64,000 nt of DNA from Agrobacterium vitis (GCF_013426735.1 NZ_AP023273.1:744001-808000); one strand, 5' to 3'; shown: positions 34,283 to 43,813, counted from the first letter of the stretch. The notes: a model not told the origin generated them from the sequence alone. Translations and numbers: made by a program.

Positions 34283-35038
34283 TTAGGTCAAGGATTTCGC
34301 GCCATGCGGGAGTGAGATGCCATCCACGGCGTTTTCCTTCAGGTCAACACCTGAGAGTTTCAACCGTAAGGCCTCCTTCACCAGCCAGGAAATCTTTTCC
34401 GCCGCCGATTCATAAGACAATCCGTCGTCATGAATATTGGAAATGCAGTTGCGCTCACTATCGCGTCGTCCTTTACGCGGCCCAAACGTAATATAGGCGC
34501 CAAGACTATCGGGAACGCTGAGACCGGGCCGCTCCCCAATCAGAACGATAGCCACTTGCGCGCCGAAAGCCGCCGCGGTTTCATCGCCGAAAGCGACACG
34601 CGCCTGCTTTCCAAGGATAACCGGGGCGACTGAAAACCCTCCGAGCCGGCGCACCGTGGCTTCATAGACCGAAACGGCATGGCGCTCCACCGCAGCTGCC
34701 GAAAGACCATCGGCGATGATGAAGGCGATTTCGTAGGTCTTGCCCGGTGCCGGAAGGTCATGGCGATCCGGCATACGTCCAAGGTCGGGCCGGGTCAGGT
34801 AGGTTGCCCGATCTTTTGCCAAGGAATGGACCAGCACTGTTTCGATGGGAGCCAGCGCGGTCGCCAGTTTCTCGAAATCCACTTCCCCATGGACGGCATC
34901 GCGCGCCCTGGCGTGGGCCAGTTGAAACTCCAGAACGGCATGTGTTGGCATCGCATCGCCTGCCCGGCCAAGGCCTATGCGCGCCCGAGTGGCGCTGCGA
35001 AACCTTGCAAACGGGTCGAAATCGACGGAATTGCTCAT
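34283..35038 (-). CDS. eutC: Ethanolamine ammonia-lyase small subunit
   Basis: Small subunit of the adenosylcobalamin-dependent lyase that converts ethanolamine to acetaldehyde and ammonia. 251 aa. The family stretches are readable: FARFRSATRARIGLGRAGDAMPT at the start, VLVHSLAKDRATYLTRPDLGR near residue 90, and CISNIHDDGLSYESAAEKI near the C-terminus, which carries the B12-contacting region. It starts in ATGA overlap with eutB. No eutA, eutE, eutG or microcompartment genes are nearby, as usual for the short alphaproteobacterial eut operon. Confidence 0.95.
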   Translation of the reverse strand: MSNSVDFDPFARFRSATRARIGLGRAGDAMPTHAVLEFQLAHARARDAVHGEVDFEKLATALAPIETVLVHSLAKDRATYLTRPDLGRMPDRHDLPAPGKTYEIAFIIADGLSAAAVERHAVSVYEATVRRLGGFSVAPVILGKQARVAFGDETAAAFGAQVAIVLIGERPGLSVPDSLGAYITFGPRKGRRDSERNCISNIHDDGLSYESAAEKISWLVKEALRLKLSGVDLKENAVDGISLPHGAKSLT

Positions 35039-36432
35039 GCCGATGCCTTGTAAGATAGAAGGTTACGAGAAAAAGCATTGGATTGGGGCAATGGCGCCAG
35101 TCGACCGGACCGATCAATCATCCCCATCCGCTTCAGCCAGGCTTCGAACTCCGGCGCGGGCGGACGGTTGAACTGGTGACGAAGACCGACAATATCATGA
35201 TAGGACAGGCTTTGATAATTGAGCATGACATCGTCTGCACCCGGCACGGCAATCAGGAAATTCACACCAGCAACCGTCAGGAGCACCATCAGATTGTCCA
35301 TGTCGTCCTGATCAGCTTCGGCATGGTTGGTATAACAGACATCGACGCCCATCGGCACGCCCAGCAATTTGCCGCAGAAATGATCTTCAAGACCGGCGCG
35401 GATAATCTGCTTGGCATCGTAAAGATATTCCGGCCCGATGAAGCCAACGACCGTATTGACCAGCAGCGGTTTGACCTCCCGCGCCACGGCATAAGCCCGC
35501 ACCTCCAACGTCTGTTCATCGACGCCATGATGGGCATCAGCCGACAACGCGCTGCCCTGCCCGGTCTCCAGATACATGACATTGTCGCCAACGGTGCCAC
35601 GTTTCAGCGACAGCGCCGCCTCGCGCCCTTCGCGTAACACCGCGAGATCGACGCCAAAGCCCTGATTGGCGGCCTGCGTCCCCGCCACCGACTGAAAGAC
35701 GAGATCAAGCGGTGCGCCTGCCTCAATCGCCTGGATTGAGGTTGTTACATGGGTCAGGACACAGGACTGTGTCGGTATTTCGAAGCGCTCCCTGAGTTTG
35801 TCGAACAGATGCATCAACCTTGTACAGGCTTCGAGATTATCACTGGCCGGATTGATGCCGATCACCGCATCGCCAACACCATAGAGCAGACCATCCAAGG
35901 TCGAGCCAGCCACCCCCTCCGGATCGTCGGTCGGATGGTTGGGCTGCAACCGACTGGAAAGCCGGCCCGAAAGCCCGATTGTCGAGCGAAATGCGGTGAT
36001 AACACTGCATTTCGCCGCAACCGTGATCAGATCGTGATTACGCATCAGCTTGGAAACAGCCGCCACCATTTCTGGTGTGAGACCGGGGGCAAGCGCGGCC
36101 AGAACCTCGCTCGTTGCCTCATAAGACAGCAACCAGTCACGAAATTGACCAACGGTCATATGGGAGACAGGCGCAAACGCTGCGACGTCATGGCTATCGA
36201 TGATCAACCGGGTAACCTCGTCGATCTCATAGGGGATGAGCATATCCTGAAGAAAAGTCTTCAAGGGAAGATCGGCAAGCACATAGCGGGCCGCGACCCG
36301 GCGTTCATTGCTGCTTGCGGCGATCCCGGCTAATTGATCCCCGGACTTTGGTGGGGAAGCGCAGGCCATCAGGCTTTTCAGATCGTCGAATACATGGCGT
36401 TCCCGCCCCAGGATGATCGAATAAGCTGCCAT
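35035..36432 (-). CDS. eutB: Ethanolamine ammonia-lyase large subunit
   Basis: Catalytic subunit with the substrate-binding TIM barrel, 465 aa. Typical regions: SSNERRVAARYVLADLPL near residue 41, EVTRLIIDSHD, GDAVIGINPASDN near residue 183, and NVMYLETGQGSALSADAHHGVDEQTLE near residue 288. The ATG at 36432 has AAGGAGA about 10 nt upstream and gives the normal length; the frame upstream to 36561 lacks similarity. Requires B12, matching the riboswitch-controlled B12 importer in this window. A 25-nt palindrome lies 61 nt upstream. Confidence 0.95.
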   Translation of the reverse strand: MAAYSIILGRERHVFDDLKSLMACASPPKSGDQLAGIAASSNERRVAARYVLADLPLKTFLQDMLIPYEIDEVTRLIIDSHDVAAFAPVSHMTVGQFRDWLLSYEATSEVLAALAPGLTPEMVAAVSKLMRNHDLITVAAKCSVITAFRSTIGLSGRLSSRLQPNHPTDDPEGVAGSTLDGLLYGVGDAVIGINPASDNLEACTRLMHLFDKLRERFEIPTQSCVLTHVTTSIQAIEAGAPLDLVFQSVAGTQAANQGFGVDLAVLREGREAALSLKRGTVGDNVMYLETGQGSALSADAHHGVDEQTLEVRAYAVAREVKPLLVNTVVGFIGPEYLYDAKQIIRAGLEDHFCGKLLGVPMGVDVCYTNHAEADQDDMDNLMVLLTVAGVNFLIAVPGADDVMLNYQSLSYHDIVGLRHQFNRPPAPEFEAWLKRMGMIDRSGRLAPLPQSNAFSRNLLSYKASA

Positions 36433-36492
36433 CACCGTTCTCCTTGCCGGACGAAGCGGACAAATGCTGCCCATACGCCTGCCCTTGCCAAT

Positions 36493-36517
36493 CCGCCTCA
36501 TGATTATCATGAGGCGG
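36493..36517. promoter_or_regulatory. Long perfect palindrome upstream of eutB
   Basis: CCGCCTCATGAT and ATCATGAGGCGG are exact 12-bp arms around one base, in the 157-nt gap between attH and eutB. There is no T-run on the minus strand, so an operator for eut control or a transcript-end structure of the att operon are both possible. Confidence 0.55.
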
Positions 36518-36589
36518 CCGTACGACCTACTGTAAATGCTATAAAGCAAAGTGCATGCCATACGAACAGAAGACCGTCGGAATTCAGGT

Positions 36590-37669
36590 TCAATATCCGG
36601 TCATTTCAAGGTAGCCTGTACCAGCATGACTGCCCGAAAAGCGGATCGGGCCTTCCCAATAAGGAAACGCCAGGGGCATCCAGCTTTGCGCATTTACGGG
36701 CGTCGTGCGGATCGACATGGCTTTTTCGGGCAGTTCCAGTTGCCACTCCACTGGCATGGTGCGACCCGCGACCTGCGTTTGTTTTACCACCGTCAGCTTG
36801 AGCGCACCGGGGCGCATTGGCTCCGGCACACCCTGTGGCGTGATCCAGGTGGAGACGGTATAATCGTCACCCTTGCCACGCAGATGATAACCCATCAGTT
36901 TTGCACCGTTCTCGAAGTGGAGGGAGAACCAATCCCAGCCTTTCTGGTCGGCGGAGAGCGGTTGCGAGGACCACTCCCGGTCCAGCCAAGCCTTGCCCGT
37001 CACGGGGACAGGGCCGTCAGGCAGGTTCAAGATACCGTTCACCTCATAGAAGGGCTGGGAATAATAATAGCTCGCCTGCCCTTCCGCTGATTTCACCGAG
37101 TAGCCATGATCTCCCTGAGCCACTAGGGGGCCAGTGGCCTGCAAAGAGAGATCGTAGGAAAAATCGGCGCCCTTGGCCTTCATGGTCAGGGAAGACAAGA
37201 CATCGCCATTGTTTCCCGTCTGTGGTCTTGTCGTGAGCGACCAATCATCGATCCAGGCGGAAAACGGCCCAAGCGCCACGCCCGCCTGACCTATTCCTCC
37301 ACGCGCAAATTTTTCCGTAGCGTAATGATGGTCCTTCGTTGTCAAGGCCGCATGGCCCATCCAGATTTGTGGACTGTTCCAGCCCTCCGCCTCGCCCGGT
37401 TTCAATGCTGAACGAAACAGCGTCCATTGGACTCCGTAATCACGCCCATCCGGCCCGGTCAGATTGGCCGTCACATACCACCACTCGATCCGGTAATTCG
37501 GGTGCGGGCCATGATCCATTGGAAACGCAAGCGGTTGGCCTGGCTGCGGCAAGGCGAAACCATCGCCAGCCTTCGCACCAAGACCGGCAAAGCCCTGGGC
37601 GAAAACCGGATTACCGCCAAGCAGCAGCGCCAGAACGAAAATCATGAACCGACGAATGTTAGCGTTCAT
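36590..37669 (-). CDS. AttH-like lipocalin-domain exported protein (CrtC family)
   Basis: A 359-aa secreted protein of the CrtC N-terminal lipocalin/AttH family. The signal peptide is clear (RRFMIFVLALLLGGNPVFAQG, cut near residue 25). The family motif PHPNYRIEWWYVTANLTGPDG (near residue 55) and the second half DREWSSQPLSADQKGWDWFSLHFENG (near 227) mark the two lipocalin-like domains. The ATG at 37669 overlaps the permease gene by 11 nt. It is the distal gene of an ABC-exporter operon, the AttEFGH layout known from Agrobacterium; the lipidic or hydrophobic ligand is unknown. Confidence 0.85.
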   Translation of the reverse strand: MNANIRRFMIFVLALLLGGNPVFAQGFAGLGAKAGDGFALPQPGQPLAFPMDHGPHPNYRIEWWYVTANLTGPDGRDYGVQWTLFRSALKPGEAEGWNSPQIWMGHAALTTKDHHYATEKFARGGIGQAGVALGPFSAWIDDWSLTTRPQTGNNGDVLSSLTMKAKGADFSYDLSLQATGPLVAQGDHGYSVKSAEGQASYYYSQPFYEVNGILNLPDGPVPVTGKAWLDREWSSQPLSADQKGWDWFSLHFENGAKLMGYHLRGKGDDYTVSTWITPQGVPEPMRPGALKLTVVKQTQVAGRTMPVEWQLELPEKAMSIRTTPVNAQSWMPLAFPYWEGPIRFSGSHAGTGYLEMTGY

Positions 37670-40067
37670 TGGCAAAGACTTTCAATAAATCCGATGGCTT
37701 CAATCGGGCAATACCAGCAAGTGGGATCAGTGCCGAGAGCAGCGAGGCCAACAGTGCAAACCCTCCCAACCATAGCCACTGGACTGGAAACACATGCATT
37801 GGCAAGCGCCAACCAAAGGCCTCGACATTGACTATCGCCAACAAAACCCAGGCCAGTCCAAGTCCCACAGGCAGCGCGGCAACGAGTGTAAAGCCTGCGA
37901 GGATAAGAGTACGGGCAAGTTCCAACCCGGTTATCGCGCGACGGGTCAGACCCATTGCCCAGACCGGGGCGATCTGGGGCAGCCGCATGCCTGACAGCGT
38001 CATGAGGCTGGCAAACATCGCAAGCCCCGCGACCCCCAGCGTCAACACATTGAGAGCGGCTGTCACAGCGAAGGTCTTTTCGAAAATCGCCAGTGATCGC
38101 GCCTCGATCACGGCCTGATCCACGACGTTATCGGGCGGCAAGCCGAATTCAGTCATTAAAGCCTCACGCAGCGCGCCGGTCTGTTCTGGCCGTATCCGCA
38201 GCCCGAACCGCAAGCGCGAGAGATCGGAAAAACGGCTGACCAATTCCGATTGAGCGACGATCACATCCTCATTGGGATTACCGTAATCGGAATAGACACC
38301 GAGAATACGGGGCTTCCAGCCACCGGGCAGCGTGATCTCATCACCCACCGCCAAGCCCTCGCGGCGCATCATCTGTTCATTGATCAAGGCCCCTTCACCT
38401 CGGGCCAACCTGCCCCACACATCCGGCGTGGCGGCAAGCATCGGCCAGTGATCGCGGTAGGTCGCATCATCGACCACGCCATGAATAACCGCGGTTTTAC
38501 CGCCGACTTCTCCTTGCGCATTCCAGATTGGCAGCACAGCCTTTACCCGAGGGGCAAGCCAGGCCTGCAAACGCTCGGCCTCGCCATCGTTGCGCGCCGT
38601 CACGTATAGCTCAGCCGCCAGTCTTTGATCCAGCCAGCCGACAAAGGTTAGACGAAAGCTGGAAACCATGGTTCCAACCCCGACATTGGCCGATAACGCC
38701 AGAAGAAGCGCCATCAAGGCGAGGGACAGGCTGGGCAATTGCTGGCGGGTATCGGCCCAGAACCATTGCCACACCGGTCGTTTTGCCAGGGACTGCATCA
38801 ACCGCAACACGGGCACCAGAATGACCGGCAAGGCCAGAGCCGAGGCCAGTAAAAGCGCTCCCAGTGTAGCAAAACCAGCCACCAAGCCATTGCCGAATTT
38901 CATCAAGATCAGCGTCACCGCAAATAGCACGGCGGACGCCAGCGCCTGGAGAAACCAGGCACGCTCCGATGCGATGGCCCAGGCGCGCGGTTTGGCCGGG
39001 GCCAGCAAGGGCATGCGCCAGACCTGCCAGAGACTTTGCCCGGCGGACGCCAGCGTGCCGACCACGGCAATACCGATGCCTGTCACCCACCATTGGGGCC
39101 GAAAAGCCAGCGTACCAGGAACATCGGCGCCATAAAGGCCCCTGAGTGTCAGTGCCACATCCGGCAGCAAGACAGAGGCTACGACATAGCCAAGCGCCAC
39201 GCCCGCGACGCCCGCGGCCAATGCAAAGACCAGCAGTTCCAGGAAAAGCAGGAGCATCAAGGTGCTGGCCGAGAGACCAAGAGATCGAAGCGTGCGAAAG
39301 GTGGGCCGTCTCTGCTCGAAAGCCAGCCGCACGGCCGCATAGACGATGAACAGGCCGACCACGAAGGACAGCAGTCCGAAGGCCGTCAGGTTGAGATGAA
39401 AACTGTCCGTCAACCGGGCAAGATCCCCTTCACCATCGGGGGATTTCAGGCGCAGATCAGGCGCCAATGCCGCCAGTTGCTGTTGCGAAATCGGCTGTTC
39501 CGGCGAGACGATCAACCGGGTCAACCCATCCCGCTGCCCCAACAAGGCTTGCGCCCTGCCTATATCGGTAAAGCCGGTCGCAAAAGGCAGATCCTTGACG
39601 ATATCAAGTGGCGGCAGCGATTGCCCCTGGAGGGCATCTGCGGTCGCTTGCGAAACAGCAATCTGCCCTGGGGGCAGCAGGAAACGATTGATATTGCCAT
39701 CACCACGCAAATCGACAGGCTGGGCTACCGACGGGATCGTTAGGGGATCTATGCCGATCAACCGCAGGCGAAACGTTCCAAGTCGCATCTCCCCTTCAAG
39801 AACCGGGGAAACCAGCAGCCCCGCTCGACGCAGCGCGACATAGGTCGAGATGGGTATGGGCCTGCCATCCTTGCTTTGGATATCCGACAGGCGATTTTGC
39901 CCAAGCATGGCGGCGGCCCGCGCATAAGAGGCCCGCGCTTCGGCATTGATCGCCTGCACCCCCGACCAAAGTGCTGTCGCCAGCGACAAACCGAGGAGCA
40001 GCATGGCCAATTGAAGCGGCTTGCGCCGCCAATGCGACAGCAAAGCCAGAAAAGCGGTGCGCAGCAT
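37659..40067 (-). CDS. FtsX-type ABC transporter permease, fused double unit (AttFG-like)
   Basis: Membrane part of a LolCDE/MacB-type exporter, 802 aa, carrying two FtsX-like units in one chain. There is one transmembrane segment near residue 20 and a first periplasmic region. Three or four segments follow around residues 235-345, a further group around 380-450, a second periplasmic region (470-660), and a last group to the end (VLTLGVAGLAMFASLMTLSG, then the terminal LLASLLSALIPLAGIARLKPSDLLKVF). Its ATG overlaps the ATPase stop (TGATG). In the AttEFGH scheme this corresponds to fused permeases. Confidence 0.88.
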   Translation of the reverse strand: MLRTAFLALLSHWRRKPLQLAMLLLGLSLATALWSGVQAINAEARASYARAAAMLGQNRLSDIQSKDGRPIPISTYVALRRAGLLVSPVLEGEMRLGTFRLRLIGIDPLTIPSVAQPVDLRGDGNINRFLLPPGQIAVSQATADALQGQSLPPLDIVKDLPFATGFTDIGRAQALLGQRDGLTRLIVSPEQPISQQQLAALAPDLRLKSPDGEGDLARLTDSFHLNLTAFGLLSFVVGLFIVYAAVRLAFEQRRPTFRTLRSLGLSASTLMLLLFLELLVFALAAGVAGVALGYVVASVLLPDVALTLRGLYGADVPGTLAFRPQWWVTGIGIAVVGTLASAGQSLWQVWRMPLLAPAKPRAWAIASERAWFLQALASAVLFAVTLILMKFGNGLVAGFATLGALLLASALALPVILVPVLRLMQSLAKRPVWQWFWADTRQQLPSLSLALMALLLALSANVGVGTMVSSFRLTFVGWLDQRLAAELYVTARNDGEAERLQAWLAPRVKAVLPIWNAQGEVGGKTAVIHGVVDDATYRDHWPMLAATPDVWGRLARGEGALINEQMMRREGLAVGDEITLPGGWKPRILGVYSDYGNPNEDVIVAQSELVSRFSDLSRLRFGLRIRPEQTGALREALMTEFGLPPDNVVDQAVIEARSLAIFEKTFAVTAALNVLTLGVAGLAMFASLMTLSGMRLPQIAPVWAMGLTRRAITGLELARTLILAGFTLVAALPVGLGLAWVLLAIVNVEAFGWRLPMHVFPVQWLWLGGFALLASLLSALIPLAGIARLKPSDLLKVFANER

Positions 40068-40723
40068 CAGGCCACCCGCCCGGCACGCAAATGCAAGTTT
40101 TCATCCAGCATGGCAGCCAACCGGGGTGAATGTGTCACCATCAACAAGGCCGCACCCGTCTCCCGCACCAGAGATAACATCAAAGCCATGACCGCATTGC
40201 CCGTCTCTTCGTCGAGATTTCCCGTCGGCTCATCGGCCAGAACCAGTTTTGGCCGAACCGCAAGCGTCCGGCCGATGGCGACACGCTGTTGCTGGCCGCC
40301 GGAGAGCTGCTCGGGATAGCGCGACAGAAGCGCCGCAAGCCCAAGGCGTTCCGTCAATTCCGTCTGCCATTGCCCATCGTAACGCTCACCCAGCCGGGCA
40401 TGAAAGGCAAGATTGGCCCGCACATCCAATGAAGGGATCAGGTTAAACTGTTGAAAAATCAGCCCGACTGTGCCACGGCGCAACCGTGCCCGACCTTTAT
40501 CATCGAGCGCATCGATATCTTCCCCATCCACGCAAAGCTTCCCGGCATCGGCGCTGTCCAGCCCGCCCGCCAGATGAAGCAATGTACTTTTTCCGCTGCC
40601 GGATTCCCCGGTCAATGCCATGGTTCGCCCTGCGGCCAGGGTCAGGCTGACACCTTTGAGAACCTCCAAAGGACCTTCCGATGTGCGGTATGTTTTTTTA
40701 ACGGCATCCAGTACCAGCACCAT
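40067..40723 (-). CDS. LolD/MacB-type ABC transporter ATP-binding protein (AttE-like)
   Basis: ATPase of the exporter, 218 aa. Walker A TGESGSGKST near residue 37, signature LSGGQQQRVAIGRTL, Walker B LVLADEPTGNLD and the switch His in LLMVTHSPRLA are intact. The length and the EPTGNLD form are typical of the LolD/MacB group, which powers extraction or export rather than uptake. First gene of the operon. Confidence 0.92.
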   Translation of the reverse strand: MVLVLDAVKKTYRTSEGPLEVLKGVSLTLAAGRTMALTGESGSGKSTLLHLAGGLDSADAGKLCVDGEDIDALDDKGRARLRRGTVGLIFQQFNLIPSLDVRANLAFHARLGERYDGQWQTELTERLGLAALLSRYPEQLSGGQQQRVAIGRTLAVRPKLVLADEPTGNLDEETGNAVMALMLSLVRETGAALLMVTHSPRLAAMLDENLHLRAGRVA

Positions 40724-40787
40724 CAGCTTATCCAGTCGTTTGCATGCTCATCAACACGAAACCATAATCCGTCTGGCGGATATGGCG

Positions 40788-41336
40788 CTAGAGGGCAGCC
40801 GGGAAAGGCTTGCTTAGAAATTTAGACCCCGCCAAACCGAAGCGCCACGGGTGATCTATCGCTTTGGTAATGCCAATGCGAGGACCAATCGCCACGCTTG
40901 GAAGGGTTTTGGCAGGCACAAGCTGAAATGGTGGTAAGGCGAGAGGCAAGCCATTATGTTGAACGGTTATGCCCAATGCCTGAGCCAGACGGCCCGGACC
41001 TGCACATAGAAAACGTGGCGCCACGTTGCCACGCCGCGCTTGCATGACATCCAAGCCGTGGCTTGGCGCGAGCGCCCGGATCAGAACCGCACTGCCGGGT
41101 CGGCAAACGATGTTAAAGCACCAGTGGATGCCGTAGGAACGGTAGACATAGATATGTCCGGCTGGACCAAACATTGCATTATTGCGCGGTGTGAGCCCTC
41201 GAAAGCTATGGGATGCCGGATCGTCACGTTCATAGGCCTCGGTTTCGACAATCATGCCGCCGACACCCTCCACGAAAAGCTCGGCGCCAATCAGGTCGCG
41301 AGCAATATCGACAGCACTGCTGTTGAACTCAATCAT
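40788..41336 (-). CDS. mpg: 3-methyladenine DNA glycosylase (AAG/MPG family)
   Basis: Excises alkylated purines in base-excision repair. 182 aa. Family motifs: VDIARDLIGAELFVEG at the start, the catalytic-water Glu in MIVETEAYERDDPASHSFRGLTPRN (near residue 28), and AGHIYVYRSYGIHWCFNIVC with the intercalating Tyr (near 60). GPGRLAQALGIT near residue 116 completes the active site. I start at 41336, which gives the usual N-terminus although the ribosome-binding site is weak; the frame is open further upstream. Probably downstream of the PilZ gene in one transcript. Confidence 0.9.
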   Translation of the reverse strand: MIEFNSSAVDIARDLIGAELFVEGVGGMIVETEAYERDDPASHSFRGLTPRNNAMFGPAGHIYVYRSYGIHWCFNIVCRPGSAVLIRALAPSHGLDVMQARRGNVAPRFLCAGPGRLAQALGITVQHNGLPLALPPFQLVPAKTLPSVAIGPRIGITKAIDHPWRFGLAGSKFLSKPFPAAL

Positions 41337-41383
41337 GGCCTGCTGTTGAACTTTTCCACATGCGGTACGCTTCTGAGTGCCGG

Positions 41384-41632
41384 TCAGGCGAATTCCACGC
41401 CGATTTCCGTTATTTTCCGCCACCGGACGACACAATGGACCTTGCGCCCGCCATCCATCAGTAAATCGAACTCATCGGGAACATTGACAAAATTATCTCC
41501 AGCCAGTTTCGCGCCACCGGAGGAAATATTCTTGACGGTGCAGCTAAAGGTCGAAAACCCGTTTTTCAAGATTATGCGCGCCGCTTGTAAGGTTCGGACT
41601 CGATGATCTCTACGCTTATTCTCCATTTCCAA
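41384..41632 (-). CDS. Single-domain PilZ protein
   Basis: An 82-aa c-di-GMP receptor-type protein. The two binding motifs are present: RRDHRVR (residues 6-12, RxxxR) and NISSGGAKL (residues 35-43, the [D/N]xSxxG motif). Single PilZ domains act by binding c-di-GMP and a partner protein. The same window encodes a GGDEF-EAL enzyme at 48.8-50.6 kb, but no direct link can be shown. Confidence 0.88.
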   Translation of the reverse strand: MEMENKRRDHRVRTLQAARIILKNGFSTFSCTVKNISSGGAKLAGDNFVNVPDEFDLLMDGGRKVHCVVRWRKITEIGVEFA

Positions 41633-41720
41633 CCCCCGCCGATCCCAGACCTAGACCATCCAGCAGTTATTACAATTTCATATAATTCCGATCACATCTG
41701 ACCGGTCTAGCAAGTCTTTA

Positions 41721-42677
41721 TTATCTCAGCAAAGTCGTAAATATTTCATCCATCTGCATGGCCATTGCTTTTGGGCTGACTTGATCCAGAAAATGGTCCA
41801 TGGCGCGGCGGGCGCGCAGCCAGTCATTTTTACCATGGGTGCTTCGCGCCCGTTGCAAAACATCGATAATCTCGTCCTCCCCTTCTCCTTGGACGAGATA
41901 GGGATAATCCTCACCCAGAAATGCAAGGGCATCGTCCTGAGCCGCATTCACCAGCACATTTGCACCACAGGCCGCCGCGATCACACCCTTGGTAAAGGGT
42001 TTATAACACCTCGCCAACGTTTCCGTCTGGGGCGCGCGAATGCAGTAATGCAAACTATAGTCCCCCATACGCGCGATGATCTGGCGCATGGAATCGCTGA
42101 AAGCCGCGTCATGAAAATCGACTGATTTTTCAATTTGAGGCGTCCTGACGGTATTTTTCAGAAAGCCGAAATAACCGGCGCGATAATCGGTATGGCGCTG
42201 GTTGCCCATGGCGTAGATGCGTTCATCGGCACCATGCAACAGCAGTCCAACCTGCCCTTTTGCACCAGGCGTGTTTGTCAGTCTGGCGTGCATTGCATCA
42301 CGCGCCATATGTGAACTGGCGAGATGCATATCGACATGATTGAAAACCATCTTATCCAGCGGCGTATCGACATAGTCGAAACATATGCCCCGGCTTCGGC
42401 CATGCAGAATTTCCAGCGCCGATGCGCCAATGGAAAGCGCCGCACGCTTGGTAAACACATAAATCGCATCTTTAGGCTGAAGGCTAGCCCATAGCATTTG
42501 CAATACAGGTATTCGCTTGTTCGGCAGGGCCGCCATTTCAAACCGGTATTTGTCGCCGAGATAGGGCCTCGTCAACCTGGACAGTTGAAATGACCGCATG
42601 GTCGTACTGCCGAATTTAACCGAGGACCGACGATAGACGAACCTCACTGGATAGAGCATTTCAAAAACCCGCCGCAC
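41721..42677 (-). CDS. Glycosyltransferase-like hypothetical protein
   Basis: A 318-aa cytoplasmic protein that I cannot assign with confidence. The C-terminal part (FTKGVIAAACGANVLVNAAQDDALAFLGEDYPYLV, then a long helix with RRAMDHFLDQVSPKAMAMQMDEIFTTLL) resembles the nucleotide-sugar half of GT-B glycosyltransferases, including the final helix, but a clear EX7E motif is missing. The N-terminal half has LQPKDAIYVFTKRAALSIGA and CFDYVDTPLDKMVFNHVDMHLASS. It stands alone. Confidence 0.55.
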   Translation of the reverse strand: MRRVFEMLYPVRFVYRRSSVKFGSTTMRSFQLSRLTRPYLGDKYRFEMAALPNKRIPVLQMLWASLQPKDAIYVFTKRAALSIGASALEILHGRSRGICFDYVDTPLDKMVFNHVDMHLASSHMARDAMHARLTNTPGAKGQVGLLLHGADERIYAMGNQRHTDYRAGYFGFLKNTVRTPQIEKSVDFHDAAFSDSMRQIIARMGDYSLHYCIRAPQTETLARCYKPFTKGVIAAACGANVLVNAAQDDALAFLGEDYPYLVQGEGEDEIIDVLQRARSTHGKNDWLRARRAMDHFLDQVSPKAMAMQMDEIFTTLLR

Positions 42678-42837
42678 TATTTTGATCTGTCAGGCGGTGG
42701 AATCGCTGCCCAGGACAGACTATTCTCTCCAATACCAAATTCAAGATCTACGACTCGCATCCTTGCCTGACTAGCACCTGAAACATTAAACGCTGACTTG
42801 AGCCTGACAACTCGTCCATAAAAAGGCCAAAACGGCG

Positions 42838-43548
42838 CTAAAGTCCCAAGGCATCCTTCAATGCCAGACCTTCCCGCACCCGCAAATCCAGATCCGCTTC
42901 GATATGATCAATGTGATGCAGCATCAGCGCACTTGCACGCTTGGCATCCCGCTCCACAAGAGCCTCAAGTATCTGTTCATGCTCATTATGACCGCAACTG
43001 GAAACGCCAGATCCACCATAAAGGGCGATGACCAACGATGATCGGGCCACCAATTCATCCATGAATTTTTGCAGGATGGCATTGCCGGCAACTTTGGCCA
43101 GCATCAGATGGAAATCGCCCGAGGCCTTTATTTCGGCGCGCCTCGCCGCAGGCCCGCGCTGGTGCAGATGGCGTTGTTCATCTTCCAACTGGGCACGAAA
43201 AGCGACCAGATCGTCCTCCGTCAGCCGCTCGACAGCTGCCAGAACAATACCAGGTTCGATCATTCGGCGGCAGGCGAAAACCTGCACTGCTTCTTCGGGG
43301 CTTGGATTGGATACAAAAGCACCCCTATTTCGTTCCGTCTTTATCAGCCCTTCGAATGCAAGCATTTGCAGAGCACTGCGCACAACGGTGCGACTGACAT
43401 CGAACAGAAGGCCCACTTCCGCCTCGGAAAGCTTGGTTCCGGGCGTTAAACGCCGGTCGATAATCGCATTTCGTAGGGATTCGCGGATGGTGAACGCACG
43501 GTCTTCCAAATTTGAATCGTGAAAACTGATTTTTTCGTCAAGCTTCAT
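42838..43548 (-). CDS. GntR-family transcriptional regulator (FCD subfamily)
   Basis: A 236-aa regulator with an N-terminal winged helix (AFTIRESLRNAIIDRRLTPG, then LLFDVSRTVVRSALQMLAFEG, residues 18-70) and a C-terminal FCD all-helical ligand domain (FHLMLAKVAGNAI near 147, HNEHEQILEALVERDAKRASALMLHHI near 187, with the metal-binding histidines). The upstream TTG frame is rejected. It is divergent from the polyamine-type ABC/hydantoin racemase operon and is its likely regulator. Confidence 0.9.
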   Translation of the reverse strand: MKLDEKISFHDSNLEDRAFTIRESLRNAIIDRRLTPGTKLSEAEVGLLFDVSRTVVRSALQMLAFEGLIKTERNRGAFVSNPSPEEAVQVFACRRMIEPGIVLAAVERLTEDDLVAFRAQLEDEQRHLHQRGPAARRAEIKASGDFHLMLAKVAGNAILQKFMDELVARSSLVIALYGGSGVSSCGHNEHEQILEALVERDAKRASALMLHHIDHIEADLDLRVREGLALKDALGL

Positions 43549-43631
43549 AGCGTCACCCGTGCTGATGCCTGCCTTTGTACATTGAACTGACAAACTCGGA
43601 AAGTCACTGATTGCTGACAGGCAAGAAATCT

Positions 43632-43643
43632 ATTGCGTACAAT
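43632..43643. promoter_or_regulatory. Candidate GntR-family operator
   Basis: ATTGCGTACAAT has ATTG/CAAT arms and a GTAC core, a loose fit to FadR/FCD-type sites (TNGTNNNACNA-like). It lies in the 265-nt space between the divergent GntR and ABC transporter genes. A related TTTGTACATTG lies at about 43574. Confidence 0.3.
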
Positions 43644-43813
43644 TTGACCAATGAATGCAAACAATCGCACGATTTTTGCGCAACAGTGATGACGACCCGA
43701 AAAATTCCGTGGGTATTCAGTGGAAGCCGACAGGATTTTCTAGGTTTTCCAAAGGCCACAAGCATCTGGCACGTAAGATGCATGTAAAGCAGCGGTCATC
43801 AAGGGATCGCAGC

